A stretch of 44,116 nucleotides of DNA from Actinomycetes bacterium (GCA_023438885.1 JAEXPS010000134.1:1-44116), one strand, 5' to 3'; counted from the stretch's first letter, positions 9,001-17,447 are shown. Notes: a model not told the origin generated them from the letters alone. A program made the numbers and translations.

Positions 9001-11298
9001 TCACGACCACCCGAGGCGGTGGCGGATCTCGGTGAAGTCCGTCGAGCCGTAGCGGTCGCCGAGCAGGTAGAGGCCGTAGGCGGCCTGAGCGTTCGTCAGC
9101 GCGTTGCAGGTGTCGTTGTCGTCGCCCTTGAGCTTGTTGACGGCCCCCGAGAACGCCGAGACGTCCGGAGCGCTGAGCCAGTACGAGGTCAGCACGCCCT
9201 CGCACTGGAGCCCCGGCGCCACGTAGCCGTGGTCGTTGTCGGGCGTGGACAGCGCGTGCTGCATCCCGTACTCGACGAGCTCGGCGACCTCGAAGAGCGA
9301 GCGCTCGCCCGACAGCTCCGCGACGCGCACGAGGTCCGCGGTGAACTCGAGGAACTCGTTGTCGAGGTAGCTGCCCGAGGCGATCACGTCGCACCCCGCC
9401 CACCCGGTCGACCGGAACCCGGCCCGGGCGAGCAGGGTTCCCTCGGGCATCGGGACGTCCCAGAGGTAGACCCAGGTGGACAGCACCTTCGCCGCCTTCA
9501 CCGCGGCCTCCAGGTACCTCGTGTCACCGGTGGCCTCGTGGACGGTCAGCAGCGAGCGCATGAGGAACATCACGCCCACGGCGTCGGTCTTCACCGACTT
9601 GACGTGGGTGGTGTCGTTGAGCCCACCGATGTACACCGTCGGCTCGACGTAGGTGTCGACGAGGAAGTCGGCCGCCTTGCGCGCCGCGGCGAGGTACCGC
9701 TCGTCCCCGGTGATCCGATGCAGGGCGACGAGGACCGGCGCGGGGAAGATCGTCCCGCTCTTGCGCTCCGCGTCCGACGCGCCGAACCAGCTCGCGGGCG
9801 ACGTCAAGCCCTCGCCGCTCGTGCCGTAGGCGCGGAACCAGGACCCGTCGGCGGACTGGCTGCGCAGCAGGAACTCGCCGAACCGGCAGGCTGCCGCCAG
9901 CCAGTCGTCGTGCGCGTTGCCGTGCGCGGCCTCGAGCTCGTAGGCCAGCAGGAGAGGCCAGAACGACTCGCACATCGTCCGCGTGTAGTTGCCCTCCACC
10001 GTCCGCAGCTCGCGCGCCACGGGCAGCAGCTCCCGGGCCATCTGCTTGCCGACGAAGTGGCGCACGTCCTCCTCGTCCACGGCGTACTGGAAGGGCATGA
10101 GGATGCCGGTGAACCAGTACACGAACCGGTCGTGGACCGGGTCGTAGATCCCCTGGGGCATGCCGTTGTCGAGCTGGCAGTGCCGGACGAAGAAGTCCAG
10201 GACGGACCGGGCCCGGTCGCGGTAGAGCGGCACGCGCCGCCGGTACCCGTACTCCAGCTGAGCCCACGCGACGAGCGTCTGATCGCCGGAGAACCCGAAC
10301 TCGATGAGGGAACCCTGCACGTGTCCGGTCCGCGGGGAGAAGTGGACCAGGAAGCCCGCGGGCTCCTTCGGGTTCTCCTCGGCGGTCCAGCGCCGGTAGT
10401 TCAGCTGGGTCGCGAGCTGGCGGTACTCGAGGGCGCCGTCCAGGCTGACGCCCGGGTCGGGGCGCCGCGTGCCCAGCAGCGCGCGCTGGCGCTCGAAGAG
10501 GTTCCAGATCGCCTCCGTCAGGTCGGGCGTCGAGTCGATCCGGAACTCGTAGCCGAGCTCCACGACGTCGCCGGCCGCGACCGGGCGGAACGCTTCCCAG
10601 CCGCTGCCTGCGGTGTCGAGGCAGAAGCTGGTCTCCTCGTGGAAGGGGTACGCGGCGTGCAGCACCGTCGAGCCGTCCGCGTGGGTGGTGAACCCGAGCG
10701 AACCGATGTCCGTGGCCTGCACCACGGTCCGCGAGAGGAGCTCGCCGGACGTCACGGCGGCATCAAAGGTGGGGAGGGTCGTGCGAGCGAGCGAGAAGGC
10801 CGCGCCGGTCGTCTCGCACCGGGTCAGCACGGCGAGCAGGCCGTTCTTGTCGTCGCGAAGCGTCTGGTCGAACGTGCCCAGGTAGTCCTCCACCCCGTCC
10901 CCGTCGGAGTCGTTGCGGTTGTAGAGGGTGCACGGCAGGAAGTACTGCCAGGCGCTGCGCTGCCCGGCACCGGTCGCCTTCGCCTCCAGGCGCACCCGGA
11001 TCCCGGCACCCTCGCGGGCCTTGCTGACCTCGACTCGCGGCGTCAACGCCACGGCGTGGGGCGCGGCGACGCGGTAGTCGTCGGTGATCTGCAGCGTCAC
11101 CTCGCCCGGGATCTGGACGGTGGCGGTGCACCGGAGGGCGTCATCGGAGGCGTCGACGTCGTCGTACTGCTGGGCCACCGGCGATCCGCCGGCCGTGACG
11201 ACGACGATCGGCCGATGGACCGTGACGGTGGCTTCGTCACGGCGGAAGGCGACGGCGGCCCCCTGGGAGGTGTCGACCTGAAGGGTCACTGCCGACAT
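9001..11298 (-). CDS. Uncharacterised 765-aa putative carbohydrate-active enzyme, paralogue C
   Basis: This is the most divergent of the triad but collinear with A and B. It keeps NDSDGDGVEDYL (129-140), GNYTRTMCES, SGTIFPAPVLVALHRITG, GGLNDTTHVKSVKTD, WDVPMPEGTLLARAGF, YVAPGLQCEG, YWLSAP and KGDDNDTCN. Where A and B have GFRTTGW.VCDAIPGGSYV, C has GFRSTGWAGCDVIASGSYL. The other two carry YCGGLND where C has YIGGLND, so the Cys is not essential to the family. AAGGAGAG precedes the ATG. It is the first of the three to be transcribed, 42 bp after the GH43 gene. No signal peptide is seen, so a cytosolic enzyme is likely. The family is unrecognised. Confidence 0.86.
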   Translation of the reverse strand: MSAVTLQVDTSQGAAVAFRRDEATVTVHRPIVVVTAGGSPVAQQYDDVDASDDALRCTATVQIPGEVTLQITDDYRVAAPHAVALTPRVEVSKAREGAGIRVRLEAKATGAGQRSAWQYFLPCTLYNRNDSDGDGVEDYLGTFDQTLRDDKNGLLAVLTRCETTGAAFSLARTTLPTFDAAVTSGELLSRTVVQATDIGSLGFTTHADGSTVLHAAYPFHEETSFCLDTAGSGWEAFRPVAAGDVVELGYEFRIDSTPDLTEAIWNLFERQRALLGTRRPDPGVSLDGALEYRQLATQLNYRRWTAEENPKEPAGFLVHFSPRTGHVQGSLIEFGFSGDQTLVAWAQLEYGYRRRVPLYRDRARSVLDFFVRHCQLDNGMPQGIYDPVHDRFVYWFTGILMPFQYAVDEEDVRHFVGKQMARELLPVARELRTVEGNYTRTMCESFWPLLLAYELEAAHGNAHDDWLAAACRFGEFLLRSQSADGSWFRAYGTSGEGLTSPASWFGASDAERKSGTIFPAPVLVALHRITGDERYLAAARKAADFLVDTYVEPTVYIGGLNDTTHVKSVKTDAVGVMFLMRSLLTVHEATGDTRYLEAAVKAAKVLSTWVYLWDVPMPEGTLLARAGFRSTGWAGCDVIASGSYLDNEFLEFTADLVRVAELSGERSLFEVAELVEYGMQHALSTPDNDHGYVAPGLQCEGVLTSYWLSAPDVSAFSGAVNKLKGDDNDTCNALTNAQAAYGLYLLGDRYGSTDFTEIRHRLGWS

Positions 11299-11340
11299 GA
11301 AGGTCTCTCCTTGCGTCAGGCCTCTCGGCGAGAGTGCGGA

Positions 11341-12948
11341 TCAGTTGACGGCCGCTACGCGGCTGGACTCGTCGTGTCCCGGCTGCTGCTGCGCCGCAGC
11401 TGCGGGTGCGGGCCGGTAGTCGAACCAGTCGAAGGACGCGGTGCCCGCCGACCCTGGGGTCGGCGTTCCCGCGTACATGCCGACGAAGACTCCGGTGAAG
11501 CCACCCGCGAACTCCGTGCTCAGGAACTTGGCGTCGAGCGGCTGGGTACGCACGGCCCGTCCTGAGCCGTCGCTCACCGTGAAGACGTAGGAGTCGGGAC
11601 TGCCCTCGACCCCCAGCACGACGTCCGGTCCGTCGACGAGCCCGACGACGGAGGTGAGGTCCAGGCGCCCGAGCCGGGTCCTCAGGACGGCCTCCAGGCT
11701 CGCGCCGGAGCGGCGCACGCAGAGGGCGTAGAAGTGCTCCTCGTTCATCCGGACCGCGATGCCGGCCTCGTCGCCGTCGTGAGCGTCCAGCACCAGTCGC
11801 GTCTGCGCGACGAAGTCGTAGTGCTGCTGGCGGCGCCCGACGAAGCATGGGAAGCGGTCCGCCGGCCCGGCCGTCTCCGGCGACAGCGTCAGCCAGCCGG
11901 GACGGGCGTGCAGCGACTCGGACGGCAGCGGCCGCCTGACGAAGGTCCACTCCGGCCGAAGGACGGCGGCGTCGAAGTCGTCGCGCTCGGGGTACGGCCG
12001 TGCGGGCGCGGGGGGCAGGTCCGGACGCGTCTCCACGGCTCGCACCACCCCGCGCTCACCGGCCAGGGGCCACCCGTCGGCCGTCCAGTGCACCGGCGCC
12101 AGGAAGGTCTCCCGCCCCAGGGTGTGCCTCGGCCACTGCCCGATCGGGCGGACTCCCAGGCACACCATCCACCAGTCGCCGTTCGGGAGGGTGACGAGGT
12201 CGGCGTGGCCGACCGCCTGGAAGGGGCTGGCGATGCTGCGGTGACTCGCCAGGGGTCCGTGCGGCGAGGGCTCGAAGGGCCCCCACGGCGACGTCGACCG
12301 CCCGACGGTGGCCATGTGCCCGTACTCGGTCCCGCCCTCGGAGATGACGAGGTAGTAGTAGGGGCCGCGCCGGAACAGGTGCGGGGCCTCGGGATACCGA
12401 CCGCCGGTTCCACGCCAGATGAACCGAGGCTCGCTGAGCAACGCGCCCGTCGACAGGTCCACGAGGGACTGCTGGATGCCACGCTCGAAGTGCGGGTCGG
12501 CGACGTGCGGGCCGGAGGGGTCCGGCTCGATGTTGGAGGTGAAGTACACGTTCCCCTCGTCGAAGAACAGCGAAGGGTCGATGCCGTTCTGGTTCACCCA
12601 CAGCGGGTCCGACCAGGGGCCGGACGGGTCGTCGGCGTGCACGATGAAGTGCCCGCGGTCCGAGACGTTCGTGCCCGTGACGTAGAAGCGTCCGGCGTGA
12701 TGGCGGATGGTCGGGGCGAAGATCCCTCCCGACGCAGGTGCGGCCGTCAGGTCGAGCTGGCTCTGCCGGGTCAGCACGTGTCCCAGCGGCGTCCACGCCA
12801 CGAGGTCGGTGCTGGTGAAGACCGGGATGCCCGGGAAGTACTCGAAGGAGCTGGTGACGAGGTAGAACCGGTCACCCACCCGGCAGATGCTGGGGTCGGG
12901 GTAGAAGCCGGGGATGACGGGGTTCTCGAAGGTTGCCGGCGTGCTCAT
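11341..12948 (-). CDS. Glycoside hydrolase family 43, beta-xylosidase / alpha-L-arabinofuranosidase type
   Basis: A 535-residue GH43 enzyme that removes terminal xylose or arabinofuranose from oligosaccharides. The N-terminal five-bladed propeller opens with NPVIPGFYPDPS, placing the catalytic base at Asp18. The pKa-modulating Asp124 lies in NGIDPSLFF and the acid Glu187 in YPEAPHLF. From about 335 a C-terminal beta-sandwich follows (DUF1349-like, ending FDWFDYRP), as in XynB-type enzymes. No signal peptide is present, so it probably acts on imported oligosaccharides. The frame is open further upstream, but that part overlaps the permease gene and is only its shadow. The ATG at 12948 overlaps the permease stop as ATGA, implying translational coupling. 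A Gln/Ala-rich tail of about 20 residues follows the sandwich. Confidence 0.9.
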   Translation of the reverse strand: MSTPATFENPVIPGFYPDPSICRVGDRFYLVTSSFEYFPGIPVFTSTDLVAWTPLGHVLTRQSQLDLTAAPASGGIFAPTIRHHAGRFYVTGTNVSDRGHFIVHADDPSGPWSDPLWVNQNGIDPSLFFDEGNVYFTSNIEPDPSGPHVADPHFERGIQQSLVDLSTGALLSEPRFIWRGTGGRYPEAPHLFRRGPYYYLVISEGGTEYGHMATVGRSTSPWGPFEPSPHGPLASHRSIASPFQAVGHADLVTLPNGDWWMVCLGVRPIGQWPRHTLGRETFLAPVHWTADGWPLAGERGVVRAVETRPDLPPAPARPYPERDDFDAAVLRPEWTFVRRPLPSESLHARPGWLTLSPETAGPADRFPCFVGRRQQHYDFVAQTRLVLDAHDGDEAGIAVRMNEEHFYALCVRRSGASLEAVLRTRLGRLDLTSVVGLVDGPDVVLGVEGSPDSYVFTVSDGSGRAVRTQPLDAKFLSTEFAGGFTGVFVGMYAGTPTPGSAGTASFDWFDYRPAPAAAAQQQPGHDESSRVAAVN

Positions 12949-13781
12949 CCCTTGACCGCTCCCGCCATCAGGCCCTCGACGAGGTAGCGCTGCAGGAAGA
13001 GGAACAGGACCAGGACGGGGATCACCGTGATCACGCCCGACGCCAGCAGCGGGCCCCACTGGACCGTCAGGTTCCCCATGAACCCGGCGACGCCGATCGG
13101 CAAGGTCTTGCCCGCGTCGGAGTTGATGAGCACAAGCGGGAACAGGTACTCGTTCCACGAGAAGATGAAGGCGAACACGGCGATCGCGATGACGCCCGGC
13201 CGCGCCACGGGGAGCATCACGCTCCACAGCACCCGCAGGTGGGACGCACCGTCCATCCTGCCCGCCTCGAGCAACTCCTTCGGTATCTGCATGAAGAAGC
13301 TGCGCAGCATCCAGATGCAGAACGGCACCGTGAGCACCAGCTCCACCAGCACGACCCCGGCCACGTTGTCGACCAGGCCCAGCCGGCTGAGGATCCGGTA
13401 GGCCGGGACGACGATCACCACGCCCGGGAACATGTAGGTGAACAGGATGAGCTTGCCTGCCGTCTGGCCGAGGCGCGTGTTGAAGAAGGCGAGGCTGTAC
13501 GCGCCCATCACCGAGACCACCACCGTCAGCGCGGTGACGATCACGGCGACCAGGACGCTGTTGAACACCCAGGTGAGCACCGGCGACCTGGAGAACAGCT
13601 CCGTGTAGTTGTCGAACGTGTAGGCCGACGGGAACAGAGCGCCCTTGAACAGCTGCGACGGCTCGGTGACGGACGAGATGAACAGCCAGTAGAAGGGGAA
13701 GACGGCATAGATCGTGGCCACCACGATCGCGGCCCACAGCGCGGCCCGCGGGCCGATCCTCGAAGCGATCGACGCCTGCAT
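12945..13781 (-). CDS. Carbohydrate ABC transporter permease, MalG type (CUT1)
   Basis: Inner-membrane permease of 278 residues with about six transmembrane helices. The cytoplasmic EAA loop that docks the ATPase reads EAGRMDGASHLRVLWSVMLP. The N-terminus AIYAVFPFYWLFISSVTEP-like segment and the C-terminal QRYLVEGLMAGAVKG are characteristic of MalG/LacG proteins. Its start shares one base with the stop of the MalF-type gene (TGATG), and its stop overlaps the GH43 start (ATGA), so the three are translationally coupled. It pairs with the upstream permease to import the operon's oligosaccharide. Confidence 0.94.
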   Translation of the reverse strand: MQASIASRIGPRAALWAAIVVATIYAVFPFYWLFISSVTEPSQLFKGALFPSAYTFDNYTELFSRSPVLTWVFNSVLVAVIVTALTVVVSVMGAYSLAFFNTRLGQTAGKLILFTYMFPGVVIVVPAYRILSRLGLVDNVAGVVLVELVLTVPFCIWMLRSFFMQIPKELLEAGRMDGASHLRVLWSVMLPVARPGVIAIAVFAFIFSWNEYLFPLVLINSDAGKTLPIGVAGFMGNLTVQWGPLLASGVITVIPVLVLFLFLQRYLVEGLMAGAVKG

Positions 13782-14749
13782 CAGGACTTCCTCTCCGCGC
13801 GGCGCATGTAGGCGAAGTAGATTCCGGCGACCATCGCGATGGTCACGAGCATCAGGACCGCCCAGGTACCGGCCTCACCGATCTGGAGGCCGTTGAATGC
13901 GATGTCGTAGGTCTGGACCGGCAGGATCATCGTTCGGTCCGCCGGGCCTCCTCGCGTACTGAGGTAGACCAGGTCGAAGTTGTTGAAGTTGAACATCGTG
14001 AAGATCAGGGCGACGGTCAGCAGGATTCCGCGCAGGTGCGGCAACGTGACGGCGAGGAACGTGCGGACGCGGCCCGCGCCGTCGACGGCAGCGGCCTCGA
14101 TGAGCTCTCGCGGAACGCTCTGGAGCCCGGCGAGCAGGATGATCATGGTGAACGGGACACCGCGCCAGACGTTGACCCCGATGACGGTCATCAGCGCGAG
14201 CGACTTGTCCGAGAACCAGGCGATGTCACCCCAGGCGGGGTTGACTGCTCCGAGCAGGTTGTTGATGACGCCGTAGAGGTCGTTGAGCATCCACTTCCAG
14301 ATCAGCGCGACGACCACGACCGGGGTGACCCACGGCAGCAGGAAGAGGCCCCGCAGTGCTCCCCGGCCACGGAACCGCTGGTTGAGCAGCATCGCGAAGG
14401 CGAGCCCGATGATGATCTGCAGCGCCACGGAGGCGCCGGTCCAGGCGAGCGTCCGCAGCAGGGTCTGCCAGAACGCGCTGTCGCCGAGCACCTCGGCGTA
14501 GTTCTCCAGCCCGACGAAGTCGGCGTCCGGCCTGATGAAGGTGCGGTCCGTGAAGCTGTCGGCGATGACGGTCACGAGGGGCACGCCCATCAGCAGCACG
14601 ATCACTGCACCGGCCGGCAGCAGCAGGAGCAGGCTGACGAGCGCGTCGCGGCGGGCCGTGCGCCCTCGGCGCCGGGGCTTGCCGGGGGCCCGCCCGGCGG
14701 CCGTCTCGGGCCGCTCGCGGCGCCCGCGCACCGCAGCATCGGTGGTCAT
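13781..14749 (-). CDS. Sugar ABC transporter permease, MalF type (CUT1)
   Basis: First permease of the importer, 322 residues, with a basic N-terminal stretch (RRERPETAAGRAPGKPRRR) before about six membrane helices. The EAA motif is EAAAVDGAGRVRTFLAVTLP. I place the start at the ATG at 14749 (MTTDAAVRG), which has GGAGG six bases upstream. A TTG four codons earlier is possible but would put that ribosome site inside the gene. There is no ATPase gene anywhere in this operon, as usual for actinobacterial CUT1 systems that share MsiK. Confidence 0.93.
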   Translation of the reverse strand: MTTDAAVRGRRERPETAAGRAPGKPRRRGRTARRDALVSLLLLLPAGAVIVLLMGVPLVTVIADSFTDRTFIRPDADFVGLENYAEVLGDSAFWQTLLRTLAWTGASVALQIIIGLAFAMLLNQRFRGRGALRGLFLLPWVTPVVVVALIWKWMLNDLYGVINNLLGAVNPAWGDIAWFSDKSLALMTVIGVNVWRGVPFTMIILLAGLQSVPRELIEAAAVDGAGRVRTFLAVTLPHLRGILLTVALIFTMFNFNNFDLVYLSTRGGPADRTMILPVQTYDIAFNGLQIGEAGTWAVLMLVTIAMVAGIYFAYMRRAERKS

Positions 14750-14768
14750 CTCATCCTCCAAGGACGGC

Positions 14769-14803
14769 GGAGCGGGCGGACGGGGGGGTGGTCCGCCCGC
14801 TCC
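14769..14803 (-). terminator. Perfect 13-bp stem-loop after the sugar-binding-protein gene
   Basis: GGAGCGGGCGGAC (14769-14781) is the exact reverse complement of GTCCGCCCGCTCC (14791-14803), with a 9-base loop. It begins 22 bases past the binding-protein stop and ends 19 bases before the first permease start. No U-tract follows. Position and strength fit a partial terminator or 3' mRNA stabiliser that lets the binding protein be made in excess over the permeases, as known for malE-malF type operons. Confidence 0.65.
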
Positions 14804-14825
14804 TGGTCGAATCGACCGGCCGTTG

Positions 14826-16157
14826 CTAGTCGATCGAGTCGCGCATCTCGTCGGCGATCCGGGTTGCGGCCGCCTGCGGGTCCTCGCCCTGCTCGATGAC
14901 GGCGGTCGCCGCCTGGCCGATGAGGTTGAGGCCCTCCCACTCGCCCGCGTGCGGGTTCGGCAGGCCGAAGACCCACGCGTTGGGCAGCGTCGCGGCGACG
15001 GCCTCGAGCAGCTCGGTCTGGGCGGCGACTCGCTCGCTGCCCAGGTACGTCTCGCTGTTCTGCACCTCGGCGAGAACCGGGATGAAGGCCGAGGGGTTCA
15101 GCAGGACGAACTCCTCGTAGCTGGCCGGGTCGAGCATGTACGACAGGAACTCCTTGGCCTCGGCCGGGTGCTCGGTGCTGTTGAAGGCGAAGAGCGTCAG
15201 GTTGCCCATGAAGGCGCCGGCGCCGTCACCGTTCGACGGGAGCGGCACGACACCGAACTGCGACGCGACCTCGGGGCCGGCCGCCTCGAGGGCGCCCTGC
15301 ATCCAGCTGCCGTAGATGAACATGCCGAGCTTGCCGGTGGTCATCGCGGCCTGCGCCTCGGGGCGGTCGTAGCCGCCGGAGCCCGGGGGCGAGTACTGCG
15401 CCAGCGAGCTGTAGAACTCGATGGCCTCGACGGACTCCGGGGCGTCGAACGTGATGGTGTCGGGTGCCGAGCGGTCGACGACGTCGCCGCCGTTGGACAG
15501 GATCACGCTGTACAGGCTCTGGGTCGTCACCTGGCTGGTCGACGACGGGATGAGGATGCCGTACTGGTCGTCGTGCGTCATCGCGGCCGCTGCCGCCTCG
15601 AGCTCTTCCCAGGTCGTCGGCGGCTCGAGGCCGGCGGCCTCCAGCATCGGCTTGTTGTACCAGAGCACCACCGAGTTGTTGACGTACGGGAGCGAGAAGT
15701 AGTCGCCCTCCGGCGTCTTGCTCAGCTCCACGAGCGAGGCCGCCGTGTCCGACCACGCGTCCTCGCCGCCGATCATGTCGACGACGTCGTTGAGCGGCTC
15801 GAGCACGCCCTGGGCCTGGAACGACGCGGCGAACGCGGCGGAGCCGATCGTGACGTCGGGCGCGTTCCCGCCCTGCAGCGCGGTCTGCCACTTGGTGTAG
15901 ATGTCAGACCACGGGATGGTGACGAGGTTGACCTTGACGTTGGGGTTGTCGGCCTCGTACTTCGCGATCATCGTCTCCAGCACGGAGATGATGCCTTCGT
16001 CGGTCTCCGGGTTCCAGAACTCGAGCTCGACGGCTTCCGTCTCGGCGGGGGCGGAGCCGGAACTCGCGGGCTCCGCGTCCCCTCCCGAGCAGCCCACCAG
16101 AACAGCGGTGAGCGAGAGGGCGAGGGAGGCCGCGAGGTACTTCCTTGTTCGGCGCAT
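14826..16157 (-). CDS. Sugar ABC transporter substrate-binding lipoprotein
   Basis: Extracellular sugar-binding protein of 443 residues (SBP_bac_1 / MalE cluster). The signal peptide RKYLAASLALSLTAVLVGC has a lipobox LVGC, with the lipidated Cys at 23, then a Ser/Ala-rich linker. The mature protein begins VELEFWNPETDEGIISVLE, typical of family 1 binding proteins. I place the start at ATG 16157 with AGAAGGG upstream; the frame is open further but that stretch holds the operator and promoter. It is the first gene of the operon and defines what the importer takes up; the ligand cannot be read from sequence, but the neighbours suggest a xylan- or arabinose-containing oligosaccharide. Confidence 0.93.
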   Translation of the reverse strand: MRRTRKYLAASLALSLTAVLVGCSGGDAEPASSGSAPAETEAVELEFWNPETDEGIISVLETMIAKYEADNPNVKVNLVTIPWSDIYTKWQTALQGGNAPDVTIGSAAFAASFQAQGVLEPLNDVVDMIGGEDAWSDTAASLVELSKTPEGDYFSLPYVNNSVVLWYNKPMLEAAGLEPPTTWEELEAAAAAMTHDDQYGILIPSSTSQVTTQSLYSVILSNGGDVVDRSAPDTITFDAPESVEAIEFYSSLAQYSPPGSGGYDRPEAQAAMTTGKLGMFIYGSWMQGALEAAGPEVASQFGVVPLPSNGDGAGAFMGNLTLFAFNSTEHPAEAKEFLSYMLDPASYEEFVLLNPSAFIPVLAEVQNSETYLGSERVAAQTELLEAVAATLPNAWVFGLPNPHAGEWEGLNLIGQAATAVIEQGEDPQAAATRIADEMRDSID

Positions 16158-16204
16158 GTCGTTACCCTTCTTTGACGAGCTTCGTCGCTCGGCGCGGGGA
16201 TGTC

Positions 16205-16236
16205 GGGCCGAAAAGTTTCCGGTAACCTTTCGGCCC
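16205..16236. promoter_or_regulatory. 32-bp palindromic operator of the sugar operon (LacI-type)
   Basis: The 32 bases starting GGGCCGAAAAGTTTCC and ending GGTAACCTTTCGGCCC match their own reverse complement at 28 of 32 positions. The central CCGG dyad with flanking AAxGTT/AACxTTT is LacI-family-like. It covers about +1 to +30 of the predicted operon promoter, a classic repression position, and lies about 140 bp from the divergent lacI start. Confidence 0.75.
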
Positions 16237-16242
16237 GATCGC

Positions 16243-16271
16243 ACGCTACCCCAGGGGTTCCTGAACTGCAA
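16243..16271 (-). promoter_or_regulatory. Promoter of the sugar operon
   Basis: On the minus strand TTGCAG (16266-16271) is followed by exactly 17 bases and TAGCGT (16243-16248). This is a good sigma-70-type pair for an actinobacterium. Transcription would start at about 16236, at the edge of the palindromic operator. Confidence 0.65.
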
Positions 16272-16373
16272 TGCCCCGAGATCAGATCGTGACAACACCC
16301 CTTGTGCGCTGTCACTCGGGCGGGTACCTTCGAAATACTATCGGTCTTCGACAAACCCCATAGGGAGTCCCAG

Positions 16374-17447
16374 GTGGGCGCTCTTCCGACCCTGGCCGAC
16401 GTGGCAGCCCAGGCGAACGTCTCCATGGCCACGGTCTCGAAAGTGCTCAACGGGCACCGCGACGTCGCAGCGGCAACGCGAGCGAGGGTGTTGCGAGCGA
16501 TCGAGTCCGTCGGCTACCGCAGCCCGGCCGCGCGGGCCAACGCCGCTCAGATGCCGCAGGTCCTGGTCCTCACCGACGGGATCCTCACCGCCTACACCGG
16601 CCTGCTCCTGCACGGCATGGTCGCCGCGGGGCGGGCCAACGGCGCCGACGTCGTCGTCCGGTTCGGCATCGGTCCGAACGCGGAGGCGGTGACTCCGCCG
16701 AAGTCCCTGCCGTTCGGCTGCATCGGCATCGTCGCCATCACGTACGGCATGCGCAGCATCGGTCTGCTCGAGACGCAGGCTGGCCTGCCCGTCGTGGTGG
16801 TGGACCCGTCGGAGGCGCAGCCGGCGGACTGGATGACCATCGCCGGCACCAACTGGGCGGGATGCAAGGCTGCGACGGAGCACCTGATCGGACTCGGTCA
16901 CCGGCGCATCGGCTGGATCGGAGGGCCGCCCGAGTCGGAGGCGTCGACGGACCGCCTGCACGGCTACCGTGCGGCGCTCCAGTCCGCCGGCATTCCGCTC
17001 GACGAGTCGATCGAGACGAACGGCGAGTTCAGCGTCGAGTTCGGCCAGGCGGCCGCTCCCGCTCTGCTCGCGCTCGACGACCGGCCCACGGCGCTCGTCA
17101 CCGCGAACGACGAGATCGCGATCGGAGTCATCGAGGCGGCCCGCTCGCTGGGCCTGCGGGTCCCCCAGGACCTCTCGGTGACCGGGTACGACGGCATCCC
17201 GCAGACCTCGTGGACCACGCCGCGGTTGACGACGGTCTTCCAGCCTCTGGCCGACATGGGCCGGATGGCCGTCCGCATGATCGTCGAGAGCGCCCGAGGC
17301 AACCCGCCCGAGTCCCGCCACATCCAGCTGGTCACGCGCCTGCTCGTCAACGAGTCGACCGCGCCGCCACCGCTCTCGGTGCCCTCGGACGTCCGTGACG
17401 ATCGTCGTAGTCACGTCGACGGCGAGGCGCACCCGACGCCGGCCTGA
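16374..17447 (+). CDS. LacI family transcriptional regulator
   Basis: A 357-residue repressor. The N-terminal helix-turn-helix is TLADVAAQANVSMATVSKVL (about 6-25), with the hinge-helix region following GYRS. The rest is a periplasmic-binding-protein-like effector domain with GHRRIGWIGG and a typical C-terminal block (VTGYDGIPQTSWTTPRLTTV, ADMGRMAVRMI). I place the start at GTG 16374, which has AGGGAG upstream and puts the HTH at the extreme N-terminus as is normal; the frame is open 24 codons further. It is divergent from the sugar operon and presumably represses it through the palindrome at 16205-16236 until the sugar or a processing product binds. Confidence 0.93.
   Translation: MGALPTLADVAAQANVSMATVSKVLNGHRDVAAATRARVLRAIESVGYRSPAARANAAQMPQVLVLTDGILTAYTGLLLHGMVAAGRANGADVVVRFGIGPNAEAVTPPKSLPFGCIGIVAITYGMRSIGLLETQAGLPVVVVDPSEAQPADWMTIAGTNWAGCKAATEHLIGLGHRRIGWIGGPPESEASTDRLHGYRAALQSAGIPLDESIETNGEFSVEFGQAAAPALLALDDRPTALVTANDEIAIGVIEAARSLGLRVPQDLSVTGYDGIPQTSWTTPRLTTVFQPLADMGRMAVRMIVESARGNPPESRHIQLVTRLLVNESTAPPPLSVPSDVRDDRRSHVDGEAHPTPA

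Noticed and set aside
4788..11565. Very long rightward open frames (over 900 codons) across the three paralogue genes
   Set aside because: They are antisense shadows of the leftward genes; composition is Arg/Gly/Val-rich low-complexity without any domain, and the leftward frames have clear ribosome sites and conserved motifs.
12949..13737. Apparent fusion of a long N-terminal part to the GH43 enzyme
   Set aside because: The extra part is the permease gene read in another frame. GH43 homology begins at the ATG at 12948, which overlaps the permease stop as ATGA.
16336..16341. TACTAT as -10 of the lacI gene
   Set aside because: It is well placed, but no -35-like hexamer lies at 16-19 bases, so I did not list it as a promoter.
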